DNA of 5,880 nt, taken from NCBI GenBank assembly GCA_030146605.1, contig JASLBO010000079.1:1-5880 (forward strand). The letters are read 5' to 3'. Shown piece after piece: positions 1-5,880 of this stretch (the stretch's first letter is position 1; each line of letters opens with the position of its first letter). A model generated the notes under the pieces. That model had not been told where the DNA came from, made no database searches, and was given only the letters and a program-made list of their open reading frames with translations. Origin of the DNA: Sphingomonas sp. (GTDB lineage: Bacteria > Pseudomonadota > Alphaproteobacteria > Sphingomonadales > Sphingomonadaceae). The position numbers and the translations under genes are program-made.

Positions 1-1051
1 GACGGCACGCGCGCCTCGGGCCGTCCAGCGCGTGCAGCGGCGCGATCGTGCCGGTGGGCGAGAGCTCGGTCATGCCCCAGCTCGTCTGCACCTTGCAGCC
101 CAGGCGCTCCTCGATCCGGCGGAGCAGCGCCTCGGGGCAGCTCGATCCGCCGATCAGCAAGCGTTCGAGCGTGGGCAGCGCCTCGCCGCTTGCATCGAGC
201 TGGTCGGCAAGGCCGAGCCAGACGGTCTGTATACCCACCGCCAGCGTGACGCCCTCGTCGCGGATCAATGCGGCAAGGCTGGCACCGTCCAGCGTCCGGC
301 CGGGCAGCACCAATTTCGCCCCCGCTGCCGGCGCGGCGAAGGGCAGGCCCCAGCCGTTGGCGTGGAACATCGGCACTGCGACGAGTACCGAGTCGCGGCT
401 GGTGATCGCCATTGCATCGGCCTGGAGCGCGCGCAGCGTGTGGAGATAGTTGGAGCGGTGCGTGTAGACCACGCCCTTGGGGCGCCCCGTGGTTCCCGAG
501 GTGTAGCAAAGGCCGGCGGGCGTGTTCTCGTCGAAACCGCCCCATTCGATCGGCGTCCCCCGCGCCGCCAGCAGCGCCTCGTACGCCCAGATACGTGCCC
601 GGTGCGACCCGAGAGGCTCCGTATCGGCAGGCGAGGCATCGAGCACGACGATGTGCTCGACCGTCGGGCAATCGGGCAGCACCGCGCGCGCCAGCGGCAA
701 CAGATCCGCGGCGACGGCGAGCACGCGGTTCTCCGCCTCGTTGATCATCGCGGCGAGATGCGCCGGTGTCAGCCGGGGATTGAGCGTGTGGCAGACCAGC
801 CCCACGCCCATCGCGGCATAATAGATTTCGAGGTGATGCAGCGTGTTCCAGGCAAGCGTTCCCACCCGGTCGCCCTGCCGCATTCCCAGCGAAGCCAGCG
901 CGCCCGACATGCGATTGCTGCGCGCGCGCAGCCCCGCATAGGTCACGCGCCCGACGATCCTGCCCGCATCGGCTTCGACGATCTCGCGCTCGCCGAACCA
1001 CTTGGCGGCATGATCGAGGAATTTGTCTATAGTCAGGCCGTAGGGCTGCAT
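1..1051 (-). CDS. AMP-forming acyl-CoA ligase (AlkK/FadD-like), N-terminal part, 3' end outside window
   Basis: This gene encodes an ANL-superfamily enzyme that would join a carboxylic acid, probably a fatty acid, to coenzyme A via an acyl-adenylate in the cytoplasm. The frame is open from an ATG at 1051 to the left edge, giving 350 residues of an expected 530 to 550. The phosphate-binding loop YTSGTTGRPKG is at residues 183-193, the motif MFHANGWG at 228-235, and the adenylate-binding WGMTE at 325-329. The MFHANGWG context and the N-terminal stretch LAWNTLHHLEIYYA resemble medium/long-chain fatty-acid CoA ligases of the AlkK type. The C-terminal lid with the catalytic lysine lies outside the window. 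The start is chosen because 'MQ' followed directly by family-like sequence is usual there; no good Shine-Dalgarno site precedes it. It lies 65 bp downstream of the TonB receptor on the same strand, so co-transcription is possible. The acid substrate is not determinable; a terpenoid or aromatic acid is an alternative. Confidence 0.93.
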   Translation of the reverse strand, partial: MQPYGLTIDKFLDHAAKWFGEREIVEADAGRIVGRVTYAGLRARSNRMSGALASLGMRQGDRVGTLAWNTLHHLEIYYAAMGVGLVCHTLNPRLTPAHLAAMINEAENRVLAVAADLLPLARAVLPDCPTVEHIVVLDASPADTEPLGSHRARIWAYEALLAARGTPIEWGGFDENTPAGLCYTSGTTGRPKGVVYTHRSNYLHTLRALQADAMAITSRDSVLVAVPMFHANGWGLPFAAPAAGAKLVLPGRTLDGASLAALIRDEGVTLAVGIQTVWLGLADQLDASGEALPTLERLLIGGSSCPEALLRRIEERLGCKVQTSWGMTELSPTGTIAPLHALDGPRRACR

Positions 1052-1077
1052 GAAACCATCTGGTTCGAGGAAAGATC

Positions 1078-1106
1078 GGCCGCCCGGGCGAGAAGCGCCG
1101 GCGGCC
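1078..1106 (-). terminator. GC-rich hairpin between receptor and ligase genes; possible terminator or attenuator
   Basis: The arms ggccgcc (1078-1084) and ggcggcc (1100-1106) pair perfectly. Inside them ggcg (1087-1090) pairs with cgcc (1096-1099) around the loop agaag, leaving a 2-nt bulge, so the stem has 11 pairs. Read on the minus strand the hairpin starts 10 nt after the receptor stop codon and is followed by the weak T-rich stretch GATCTTTCC. The poor T-run argues for partial termination or 3'-end stabilisation of the receptor mRNA rather than a strong terminator. The hairpin is seen in the sequence; its function is inferred. Confidence 0.4.
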
Positions 1107-1116
1107 AGAGAGAGAC

Positions 1117-3333
1117 TCAGAATATCTTGAGCAGTTTGACGCCGTATTGGCGCGGCGGCCCGGCGAAATAGAGCCCGCTGTTGAGCGCAGCGGGGTAATG
1201 CTGGTCGGTGAGGTTGGTGCCATAGGCAGTCACCGTCCACGATCCGTGCTGCCAGGCGAGCTGTGCGTTGAGGATGTTGCGTGCCTCGATCCGATCGCCG
1301 CGCGCCGGATTCTGGAACAAGGTCGCCCATTGATCGCCGACATGGCCGAAATTGGCGCGGGGCGTGATCTTGTCGCCATTGCCGAGCTCGAGTTCATATT
1401 GCCCGCCGATGTTGAAGGTGAGGTTCGGGGCATAGGTCTGCCGCCGCCCTTCGAGATTGAGGCAGGAGACGCTCGCCGGTCCGGTCTGCGGATTGCACGG
1501 CAGCGCGCTCGCGGCGCGCGGGTCGGTGGCGAAGAAGGTTCCCAACTCGCTGTGCAGCACGTTGACGCCGGCGTCGAGGGTCAGCCCGCCGAAGCGGAAC
1601 TCGACTTCGGCCTCGCCGCCGTAGATCCTGGTCTTGTCGGGCACGTTGAGCTCGATCCCGAAGGTCGGGAAGGTCGGGTAGCCGATGATCACCTGGAAGT
1701 TCTTATAGTCGTTGTAGAAGCCGGTGATCGTCGTGCGGACCTTGCCGCCGGCCCAATTGGCCTTCCAGCCGGCTTCGTAGGACGTGACTTCCTCGGGGCC
1801 GAACGGGTCGGGCAGGCCTAACCCCACGGGCACGTTGAGCCCGCCGGGGCGAAAGCCGGTCGCGACGAAAGCGTAGAGATAATGGTCGTCGCTGGCCTTC
1901 CAGCCGAGCGAGACCCTGTACGAGAAATTGTCCGACGTGGTGGTCTGATCGGTGCGGATATAGGTGCCGTACTGGAGCACGTCGACATGGTTGGTCGAGC
2001 GGCTGGCGGTGTAGCGCCCGCCCGCCTCGAGCTTGAGGTTGGGGGTGAGATTGAACCCGATCTGCCCGAACGCCGCGAGCGACCGCGTCGGGTTGGTGCC
2101 CTGCAGCTTGTACTGCGCGGATGGCAGGTTGAATGGATAAGCGAGGTCGATGATGAACTGGTACGGCTTGCGGAAATAATAGTCGTTCCACAGGCCGAAC
2201 GCGCCGAGCAGCCAGGTGAAGCGCTGGTTGTCGGGCGAGATCAGGTTGATCTCCGAAGTGATCTGCTGCTCGTCGACGGTGTCGTAGAAGGTGCTGATCC
2301 CGGTCGCGGTGCCGTCGAGATCGGCGCGGTACATCGTATTGGCCCATTGATAGCTCGAGATCGCGCGAAGCTTCACTCCGCCCGCGAATTCATACTCCGC
2401 CTTCAGGATCGAGCGGACGAACTCGTCGCGCGCCGCCATCGGGGTGTTGGCAGTGATGTCGAACAGGTCGCGATGGTTTGGATTGGGGGTATTGGTGCCG
2501 GGCAGATTTTCGAAATGGGTGGCGAAAGGGGTTGCCGGATAGGCGCCCATGTCGAGATGGCCGAGATCGGTCTTCCACAGGATCGAGAGCTGATCGCTCG
2601 GCTTCCACAGGAAGCTGAGCCGCCCCGCCATGATCCCGACCTTGCCCTCCTCGAAGCGATAGGGCGCGCCGCCGGGACCGGTGATGTTGTAGAAGCTGTC
2701 GCGGCGTTGGCTGTAGAGCGCCACCCGCGCGGCGAGCGTGTCGCTCAGCGGAAGATTGACCGCGCCCTGCACGCCGGCGTCGTTGTAATTGCCGTAGCTG
2801 GCCTGGGCATAGCCGTGAAAGCCGCCGCCGATGATCGGATCGTTAGTGTTGACGAACACCGCGCCGCCGGTGGCGTTCTGCCCGACGATCGTCCCCTGCG
2901 GCCCACGCAGCACCTGGATGTTGGCGACGTCGTAATAAGGCTCGCCCTGCACATATCCCGGAAAGGTCGGGACGCCGTCGCGATAGGTGATCACGCCCGT
3001 GGTCGTCTGGGTATTATGCTCGGCCTTGCCGATGCCGCGGACGTTGAAGTCGTTACCCTGTCCGAAATTGTTCACCACGATGCTCGGCATCGCGAACTGC
3101 AGCGCGTCGACATTGGCGACGCCCTTGTTCTCGAGCTGGTTGCCCGAAAGTACCGATGCCGAGATCGCCGTGGTCATGAGATTCTCGGCGCGGCGCTGCG
3201 CCGTCACGACGATCTCGTCCTCGGTTCTCGTCTCGGCCGCGTCTTGCGACGCAGGCGCGGTCTGCGCCGCGGCCGGCCCGTACCACGCGAATGCCAGCGC
3301 CGAAGCGCCCAGCCACAACGCACGATTTGTCAT
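1117..3333 (-). CDS. TonB-dependent outer-membrane receptor
   Basis: This is a 738-residue TonB-dependent receptor, which imports a ligand through the outer membrane using energy from TonB-ExbB-ExbD. A signal peptide covers residues 1-23, with a hydrophobic core and likely cleavage at AAA|Q. A TonB box, DEIVVTAQRR, is at 39-48. The plug domain runs from about 50 to 166 and contains NVRGIG, YRDGV, IQVLRGPQGT (139-148) and NATGGAVFVNT. The rest is the beta-barrel, ending in NLTDQHYP and a terminal phenylalanine (KLLKIF), as outer-membrane barrels do. C613 and C624 probably form a disulfide in a surface loop. The length is normal and no break is visible. The start at 3333 is set by the signal peptide and a GGGGAGG site 6 nt upstream; the frame stays open to 3744, but that stretch overlaps rnhB and does not look like protein. 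The acyl-CoA ligase downstream hints at a carboxylic-acid or lipid-like ligand, but iron-siderophore uptake cannot be excluded. Confidence 0.95.
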   Translation of the reverse strand: MTNRALWLGASALAFAWYGPAAAQTAPASQDAAETRTEDEIVVTAQRRAENLMTTAISASVLSGNQLENKGVANVDALQFAMPSIVVNNFGQGNDFNVRGIGKAEHNTQTTTGVITYRDGVPTFPGYVQGEPYYDVANIQVLRGPQGTIVGQNATGGAVFVNTNDPIIGGGFHGYAQASYGNYNDAGVQGAVNLPLSDTLAARVALYSQRRDSFYNITGPGGAPYRFEEGKVGIMAGRLSFLWKPSDQLSILWKTDLGHLDMGAYPATPFATHFENLPGTNTPNPNHRDLFDITANTPMAARDEFVRSILKAEYEFAGGVKLRAISSYQWANTMYRADLDGTATGISTFYDTVDEQQITSEINLISPDNQRFTWLLGAFGLWNDYYFRKPYQFIIDLAYPFNLPSAQYKLQGTNPTRSLAAFGQIGFNLTPNLKLEAGGRYTASRSTNHVDVLQYGTYIRTDQTTTSDNFSYRVSLGWKASDDHYLYAFVATGFRPGGLNVPVGLGLPDPFGPEEVTSYEAGWKANWAGGKVRTTITGFYNDYKNFQVIIGYPTFPTFGIELNVPDKTRIYGGEAEVEFRFGGLTLDAGVNVLHSELGTFFATDPRAASALPCNPQTGPASVSCLNLEGRRQTYAPNLTFNIGGQYELELGNGDKITPRANFGHVGDQWATLFQNPARGDRIEARNILNAQLAWQHGSWTVTAYGTNLTDQHYPAALNSGLYFAGPPRQYGVKLLKIF

Positions 3334-3339
3334 GCAATG

Positions 3340-3346
3340 CCTCCCC
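3340..3346 (-). promoter_or_regulatory. Ribosome binding site of the TonB-dependent receptor
   Basis: The minus strand reads GGGGAGG here, with 6 nt between it and the ATG at 3333. This near-consensus Shine-Dalgarno site, directly ahead of a signal peptide, decides the start against the longer open frame. Confidence 0.8.
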
Positions 3347-3387
3347 AAGCTCGCTCTCCAGGACGCGCTCTCCGGCGCGATGGAGAA

Positions 3388-3427
3388 ACGATGCCGCAAA
3401 GCGCGGAGGCTTTCAATACTAATTATC
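3388..3427 (-). promoter_or_regulatory. Possible promoter region of the TonB-dependent receptor
   Basis: This is the most AT-rich patch of the gap between rnhB and the receptor. On the minus strand it has GATAAT (3427-3422), similar to a -10 box but without a recognisable -35 at the right distance. It also has TTGAAA (3416-3411), similar to a -35 box, with only a poor -10 match (CATCGT, 3393-3388) after 17 nt. A receptor promoter is expected somewhere in this gap because a probable terminator lies upstream, but neither pairing is convincing. The sequence around GATAAT recalls half of a Fur box only loosely. Confidence 0.25.
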
Positions 3428-3461
3428 GTCTGAGTGAATGTTGTGCGGGGGCGACGAAGCG

Positions 3462-3512
3462 GGCGCCCTGGAGTGCAGCATATTGTCCGTTTGGAAAGCA
3501 GTTCCAGGCGCC
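3462..3512. repeat. Imperfect inverted repeat upstream of the receptor gene
   Basis: The left arm ggcgccctgga (3462-3472) and the right arm tccaggcgcc (3503-3512) are complementary except for one extra base in the left arm, and they are separated by 30 nt. A perfect 10-bp palindrome, ggccatggcc (3513-3522), adjoins the right arm. It could be an operator for a dimeric regulator or a hairpin in a leader RNA. It lies 130 to 180 bp ahead of the receptor start. The symmetry is seen; any function is guesswork. Confidence 0.35.
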
Positions 3513-3570
3513 GGCCATGGCCAACCCGGGGCACAGAGTAGATCAGAACGCTCGGCGAGGCCGGCAATCG

Positions 3571-3590
3571 AAAAGTCCAGCTTCGCCGGA
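3571..3590 (-). terminator. Probable Rho-independent terminator after rnhB
   Basis: Five nucleotides after the rnhB stop, the minus strand forms the stem TCCGGC / GCTGGA with loop GAA. It has six pairs including one G-U, and is followed by CTTTTC. The stem is short and the T-run has only four bases, so strength may be moderate. The position immediately behind the last gene of a packed operon supports the call. Confidence 0.5.
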
Positions 3591-3595
3591 GCGGC

Positions 3596-4243
3596 CTATT
3601 CCGCCGCCTGCACCTGCGGGCCGAAATCGAGTTCGGCCTGCGCCACGCGCCAGAAGCTGCGGCGATGGTGCGGGGTTGGGCCGAGCACGCGCAGCGCTTC
3701 CTGATGGGTCTTGGCAGAATAGCCCTTGTTCGACTTCCAGCCATAGCCGGGATGCGCCGCGTCGAGCGCTTCCATCATGCAGTCGCGCTTGTGCTTGGCG
3801 ACGATCGAGGCGGCGGCGATCGACAAGCACAATGCGTCGCCACCCACCACGGCGTGGCTCTGATGGCTCCAGTCGGGGCAGCGATTGCCGTCGACCAGCA
3901 CGAAGGCGGGGACGAAGCCGAGCGCATCGACCGCGCGGTGCATCGCCAGCATTGAGGCCCAGAAGATGTTGAGGGTATCGATCTCCTCGACGCTCGCGAT
4001 CCCCACGCCGACCCGGGCGCAGGCGAGCAACTCGGCGCACAGCCGTTCGCGTTTCGCCGCAGTCAGCACCTTCGAATCGTCGATGCCTGCGGGGATGCAT
4101 CTCGGATCGAGCACTACTGCGGCGGCGACCACCGGCCCGGCCAGCGGTCCGCGCCCCGCCTCGTCGACGCCTGCCACGGGGCCCTTGTGCAGCCGCGTGT
4201 AGCGGCGCTCGAACTTGAGGTCAGGGCCGGGATTTTTAGGCAT
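3596..4243 (-). CDS. rnhB: Ribonuclease HII
   Basis: RNase HII cuts the RNA strand of RNA-DNA hybrids and starts removal of single ribonucleotides misincorporated in DNA, acting in the cytoplasm with divalent metal. The 215-residue length is normal. The four acidic catalytic residues are visible: D27 and E28 in GVDEAGRGPLAGPV, D118 in LVDGN, and D136 in GGDALCLSIAAASIVAKHKRD. The DDSK motif (55-58) and the GYG...KGY...TH segment (166-180) are also present. The ATG at 4243 overlaps the end of the upstream thiD-VOC gene by 8 nt (ATGCCTAA), so translation is probably coupled. No strong Shine-Dalgarno site precedes it, which fits coupling. It is the last gene of the operon that starts at or before glmM. 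The C-terminal tail (QVQAAE) is unremarkable. Confidence 0.97.
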   Translation of the reverse strand: MPKNPGPDLKFERRYTRLHKGPVAGVDEAGRGPLAGPVVAAAVVLDPRCIPAGIDDSKVLTAAKRERLCAELLACARVGVGIASVEEIDTLNIFWASMLAMHRAVDALGFVPAFVLVDGNRCPDWSHQSHAVVGGDALCLSIAAASIVAKHKRDCMMEALDAAHPGYGWKSNKGYSAKTHQEALRVLGPTPHHRRSFWRVAQAELDFGPQVQAAE

Positions 4244-5393
4244 CGTCGAGCCGCCATGGCGGAAAGCGCCGCATCTCGCCAGCCTGATAGAGGCGAATCG
4301 AATTGCCTGCCGGATCCCGCAGCCGCGCCTCGCGCCAGCCCCAGGGCTCGTCCTTGGGCTCGGCTTCGAATTTCACGCCCTGCTGCTGCAGATAGGCGAC
4401 GGTGACGTCGAGATCGCCGCATTCGAAATAGACCACCGGCGCGGTGTACGCTTCATCTGTAGCGACCGAGAAGGTGGCGCCGCCCTCGGTCTCGAAGCGG
4501 GCGTAGCGCGGGCTGGCGCGGACGACTTGGCGCAGTCCGAGCAACCGGTAGAAGCGCTCGCTCGCGGCGAGGTCCTGCGCGGGCACGGTGACCTGATTCA
4601 GCATCGGCTCGAAGAAGCTCATGTTGATGTCGAGCCGCACCGCCTGCTGCCCCATTGGCCCGTGGCCGCGTCCCAGGCCAGGCGCTTCGCGCATGGCGAT
4701 CCGCACGAACCGGCGGCCGCGCGCCACCGCCTCGGGCAGATCCCATTCCTGCGCCAGTCCGCAGGCGATCGCCGACGAGAGCGTACAGCCGGTGCCGTGG
4801 GTCGCCTCGGTCTCGATGCGCGGATCGCTCCACTCGATCTCGGGCGGATCCTCGGGACTGGACGAATAGAGCCGGTCGGTCACCTGCGCCCCGGATCCGT
4901 GCCCGCCCTTGACCAGCACCGCGCAGCCATAAGCCGCGACCAGAGCCGGCGGATCGCCGCCCAGCGCGTCGAGTTCGGGCAAATTGGGAGTCACCACCGT
5001 TGCGCGCGCCATCAGCCGCTCGAACGCGGCGATCGTCGCCTCGTCGGCGAGCGTCGCGCCGCTGGTGGCGACCATCACCGGATCGAACACCACCGGGACG
5101 CCGGGCAGCTCGCCGAGCTTTTCCGCCACCGCCAACGCAGTGCGCGCCGATCCGATCATGCCGATCTTGATCGCGTCGACGCCGATATCGCGCACCACCG
5201 CGTCGATCTGGGCGAGGACCATGTTGGTGGGGATCGGGTGGACGCCGCTCACCCCCAATGTGTTCTGCGCGGTGATCGCGGTGATCGCGGTCGTCGCATG
5301 GCCGCCGAGCATGGTGACGGTCTTGATGTCGGCCTGGATGCCGGCGCCGCCGCCCGAGTCAGAACCGGCGATGATCAGGATACGCGGGGTCAC
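4236..5393 (-). CDS. thiD: ThiD hydroxymethylpyrimidine/phosphomethylpyrimidine kinase fused to a C-terminal VOC domain
   Basis: One uninterrupted frame of 385 residues holds two domains. Residues 1 to about 247 are a complete ThiD, which phosphorylates hydroxymethylpyrimidine and then its monophosphate in thiamine synthesis. It shows [18 protein letters not shown] (8-25), AQNTLGV (42-48), FDPVM (103-107), TPNLPE (135-140), VKGGH (161-165) and the ribokinase-family anion hole with catalytic cysteine, THGTGCTLS (C203). After a short linker, residues about 260-385 form a VOC (glyoxalase/bleomycin-resistance fold) domain: [19 protein letters not shown], then [15 protein letters not shown] and the tail PPWRL. 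The usual VOC metal glutamate near the end is replaced in SIRLYQ, so this half may not bind metal canonically; its function is unknown. M258 (codon at 4622) could have been the start of a separate VOC gene. The start is GTG at 5393, with AAAGGA 7 nt upstream. It begins 4 nt after the DUF1272 stop and overlaps rnhB by 8 nt. Confidence 0.92.
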   Translation of the reverse strand: MTPRILIIAGSDSGGGAGIQADIKTVTMLGGHATTAITAITAQNTLGVSGVHPIPTNMVLAQIDAVVRDIGVDAIKIGMIGSARTALAVAEKLGELPGVPVVFDPVMVATSGATLADEATIAAFERLMARATVVTPNLPELDALGGDPPALVAAYGCAVLVKGGHGSGAQVTDRLYSSSPEDPPEIEWSDPRIETEATHGTGCTLSSAIACGLAQEWDLPEAVARGRRFVRIAMREAPGLGRGHGPMGQQAVRLDINMSFFEPMLNQVTVPAQDLAASERFYRLLGLRQVVRASPRYARFETEGGATFSVATDEAYTAPVVYFECGDLDVTVAYLQQQGVKFEAEPKDEPWGWREARLRDPAGNSIRLYQAGEMRRFPPWRLDDA

Positions 5394-5397
5394 GAAC

Positions 5398-5622
5398 CTA
5401 TCCTTTGAACTTGCGCTCCGTCGAAGCCGGATGGCGTTCGAGTGCCTTACCAGTTCGCGTCGGCCGGTCCATCAGTTCGCCGCCGCAATTGGGGCAATGC
5501 TCGTCGAGCGCATCGGCGCAGGCGGCGCAGAAGGTGCATTCGAACGAGCAGATGAACCCGCCCGGATCGTCGGCGGGAAGATCGGCGCCGCAGCGTTCGC
5601 AATCGGGGCGCATTTCGAGCAT
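5398..5622 (-). CDS. DUF1272 domain protein, small zinc-ribbon-like
   Basis: This is a 74-residue cytoplasmic protein of unknown function, recognised as DUF1272 from [25 protein letters not shown] and CPNCGGEL. It has eight cysteines in four pairs: C8/C11, C25/C29, C32/C35 and C43/C46, enough for two zinc sites. A basic tail ([15 protein letters not shown]) follows. The ATG at 5622 is preferred because it makes a 1-nt TGATG overlap with the glmM stop and gives the family-typical N-terminus. A longer open frame to an ATG at 5652 would overlap glmM by 31 nt and adds unconvincing residues. It ends 4 nt before the thiD start, inside whose Shine-Dalgarno region its last codons lie. Zinc binding is inferred from the cysteines; no role in thiamine or cell-wall synthesis can be claimed. 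Confidence 0.88.
   Translation of the reverse strand: MLEMRPDCERCGADLPADDPGGFICSFECTFCAACADALDEHCPNCGGELMDRPTRTGKALERHPASTERKFKG
5401..5406 (-). promoter_or_regulatory. Ribosome binding site supporting the GTG start of thiD-VOC
   Basis: The minus strand reads AAAGGA, 7 nt ahead of the GTG at 5393, inside the last codons of the DUF1272 gene. The family-like N-terminus [12 protein letters not shown] begins right at that GTG, so the site and the protein sequence agree on the start. Confidence 0.7.
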
Positions 5623-5880
5623 CAGGCCGCTGCCTCGCGCACCGCATCGCACACCCGATCGACGACCGCCTCGACCTGCCCGCGATCGTCGCCTTCGGCC
5701 ATCACGCGGATCACCGGCTCGGTGCCCGAGGCACGGATCACGAGGCGGCCATTGCCGTCGAGTTCGTCCTGGGCAGCGGCGATGGCGTGCTTGACCCGCG
5801 CGTCGTCGAGCGGCTTGCCACCCTTGAAGCGGACATTCTTGAGGATTTGCGGGAGCGGATCGAAGCGGTGGAGCACTTCG
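5622..5880 (-). CDS. glmM: Phosphoglucosamine mutase, C-terminal part, 5' end outside window
   Basis: GlmM converts glucosamine-6-phosphate to glucosamine-1-phosphate on the way to UDP-GlcNAc for peptidoglycan and lipopolysaccharide. Only the last 85 codons are here, corresponding to the phosphate-binding C-terminal domain of an enzyme of about 445 residues. The segment [17 protein letters not shown] leads into the substrate-phosphate loop [15 protein letters not shown], which is diagnostic for the alpha-D-phosphohexomutase family and in this form typical of GlmM. The active-site serine and metal-binding loops lie beyond the right edge. A GTG at 5876 is an internal valine, not a start. The stop TGA overlaps the DUF1272 ATG by one base. 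No defect is visible in the part present. Confidence 0.96.
   Translation of the reverse strand, partial: EVLHRFDPLPQILKNVRFKGGKPLDDARVKHAIAAAQDELDGNGRLVIRASGTEPVIRVMAEGDDRGQVEAVVDRVCDAVREAAA

Noticed and set aside
32..1171. A 379-codon plus-strand open frame
   Set aside because: It is the antisense shadow of the acyl-CoA ligase, whose motifs are clear on the minus strand.
3409..3427. Fur-box-like sequence (GATAATTAGTATTGAAAGC on the minus strand)
   Set aside because: Only the first hexamer resembles a Fur site and the dyad symmetry is imperfect, so iron control is not supported.
3334..3744. N-terminal extension of the TonB receptor frame by 137 codons
   Set aside because: It would overlap rnhB and its terminator and place arginine-rich sequence before a clear signal peptide; the ATG at 3333 has a good ribosome binding site.
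1882..3972. A 696-codon plus-strand open frame
   Set aside because: It lies antisense to the TonB receptor and rnhB, has no recognisable domain, and its composition is the arginine/alanine-rich pattern of a complementary-strand shadow in high-GC DNA.
4215..5408. A 397-codon plus-strand open frame
   Set aside because: It is antisense to the thiD-VOC gene over nearly its whole length and has no family resemblance.
5623..5652. Longer start for the DUF1272 gene at 5652
   Set aside because: It extends into glmM and adds residues unlike the family; the ATG at 5622 gives the usual stop-start overlap.

Overview
The window looks like chromosomal DNA of an alphaproteobacterium, most likely from the Sphingomonadaceae. 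The GC content is high, the outer-membrane receptor has the 'EIVVTAQRR' TonB box common in sphingomonads, and the protein sequences fit that group. This taxonomic call is inference from recognition, not from a search. All six supported genes lie on the minus strand, so the window reads from right to left. The long plus-strand open frames are antisense shadows of these genes.

Right part (about 5880 to 3596), a tightly packed housekeeping operon: the C-terminal end of glmM (phosphoglucosamine mutase, cell-wall precursor synthesis), a small eight-cysteine DUF1272 protein, a gene that reads through from a ThiD kinase (thiamine pyrimidine phosphorylation) into a VOC/glyoxalase-fold domain, and rnhB (RNase HII). 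The joins are a 1-nt TGATG overlap, a 4-nt gap, and an 8-nt overlap, which implies one transcript with translational coupling. A short hairpin with a TTTT run right after rnhB probably ends it.

Middle (3595 to 3334): a 262-bp gap with no credible gene. It holds the probable terminator, a bulged inverted repeat, some AT-rich promoter-like sequence and a strong Shine-Dalgarno site for the next gene.

Left part (3333 to 1): a TonB-dependent outer-membrane receptor of 738 residues, followed 65 bp downstream by the first 350 residues of an AMP-forming acyl-CoA ligase of the AlkK/FadD type, which runs off the left edge. Together they suggest uptake of a carboxylic acid and its CoA activation, but the substrate cannot be read from the sequence. 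A GC-rich hairpin between them may lower or separate expression of the ligase.

I see no RNA genes, mobile elements, CRISPR arrays or phage genes. The most distinctive item is the ThiD-VOC fusion. Nothing here clearly amounts to a new defence or mobile system.
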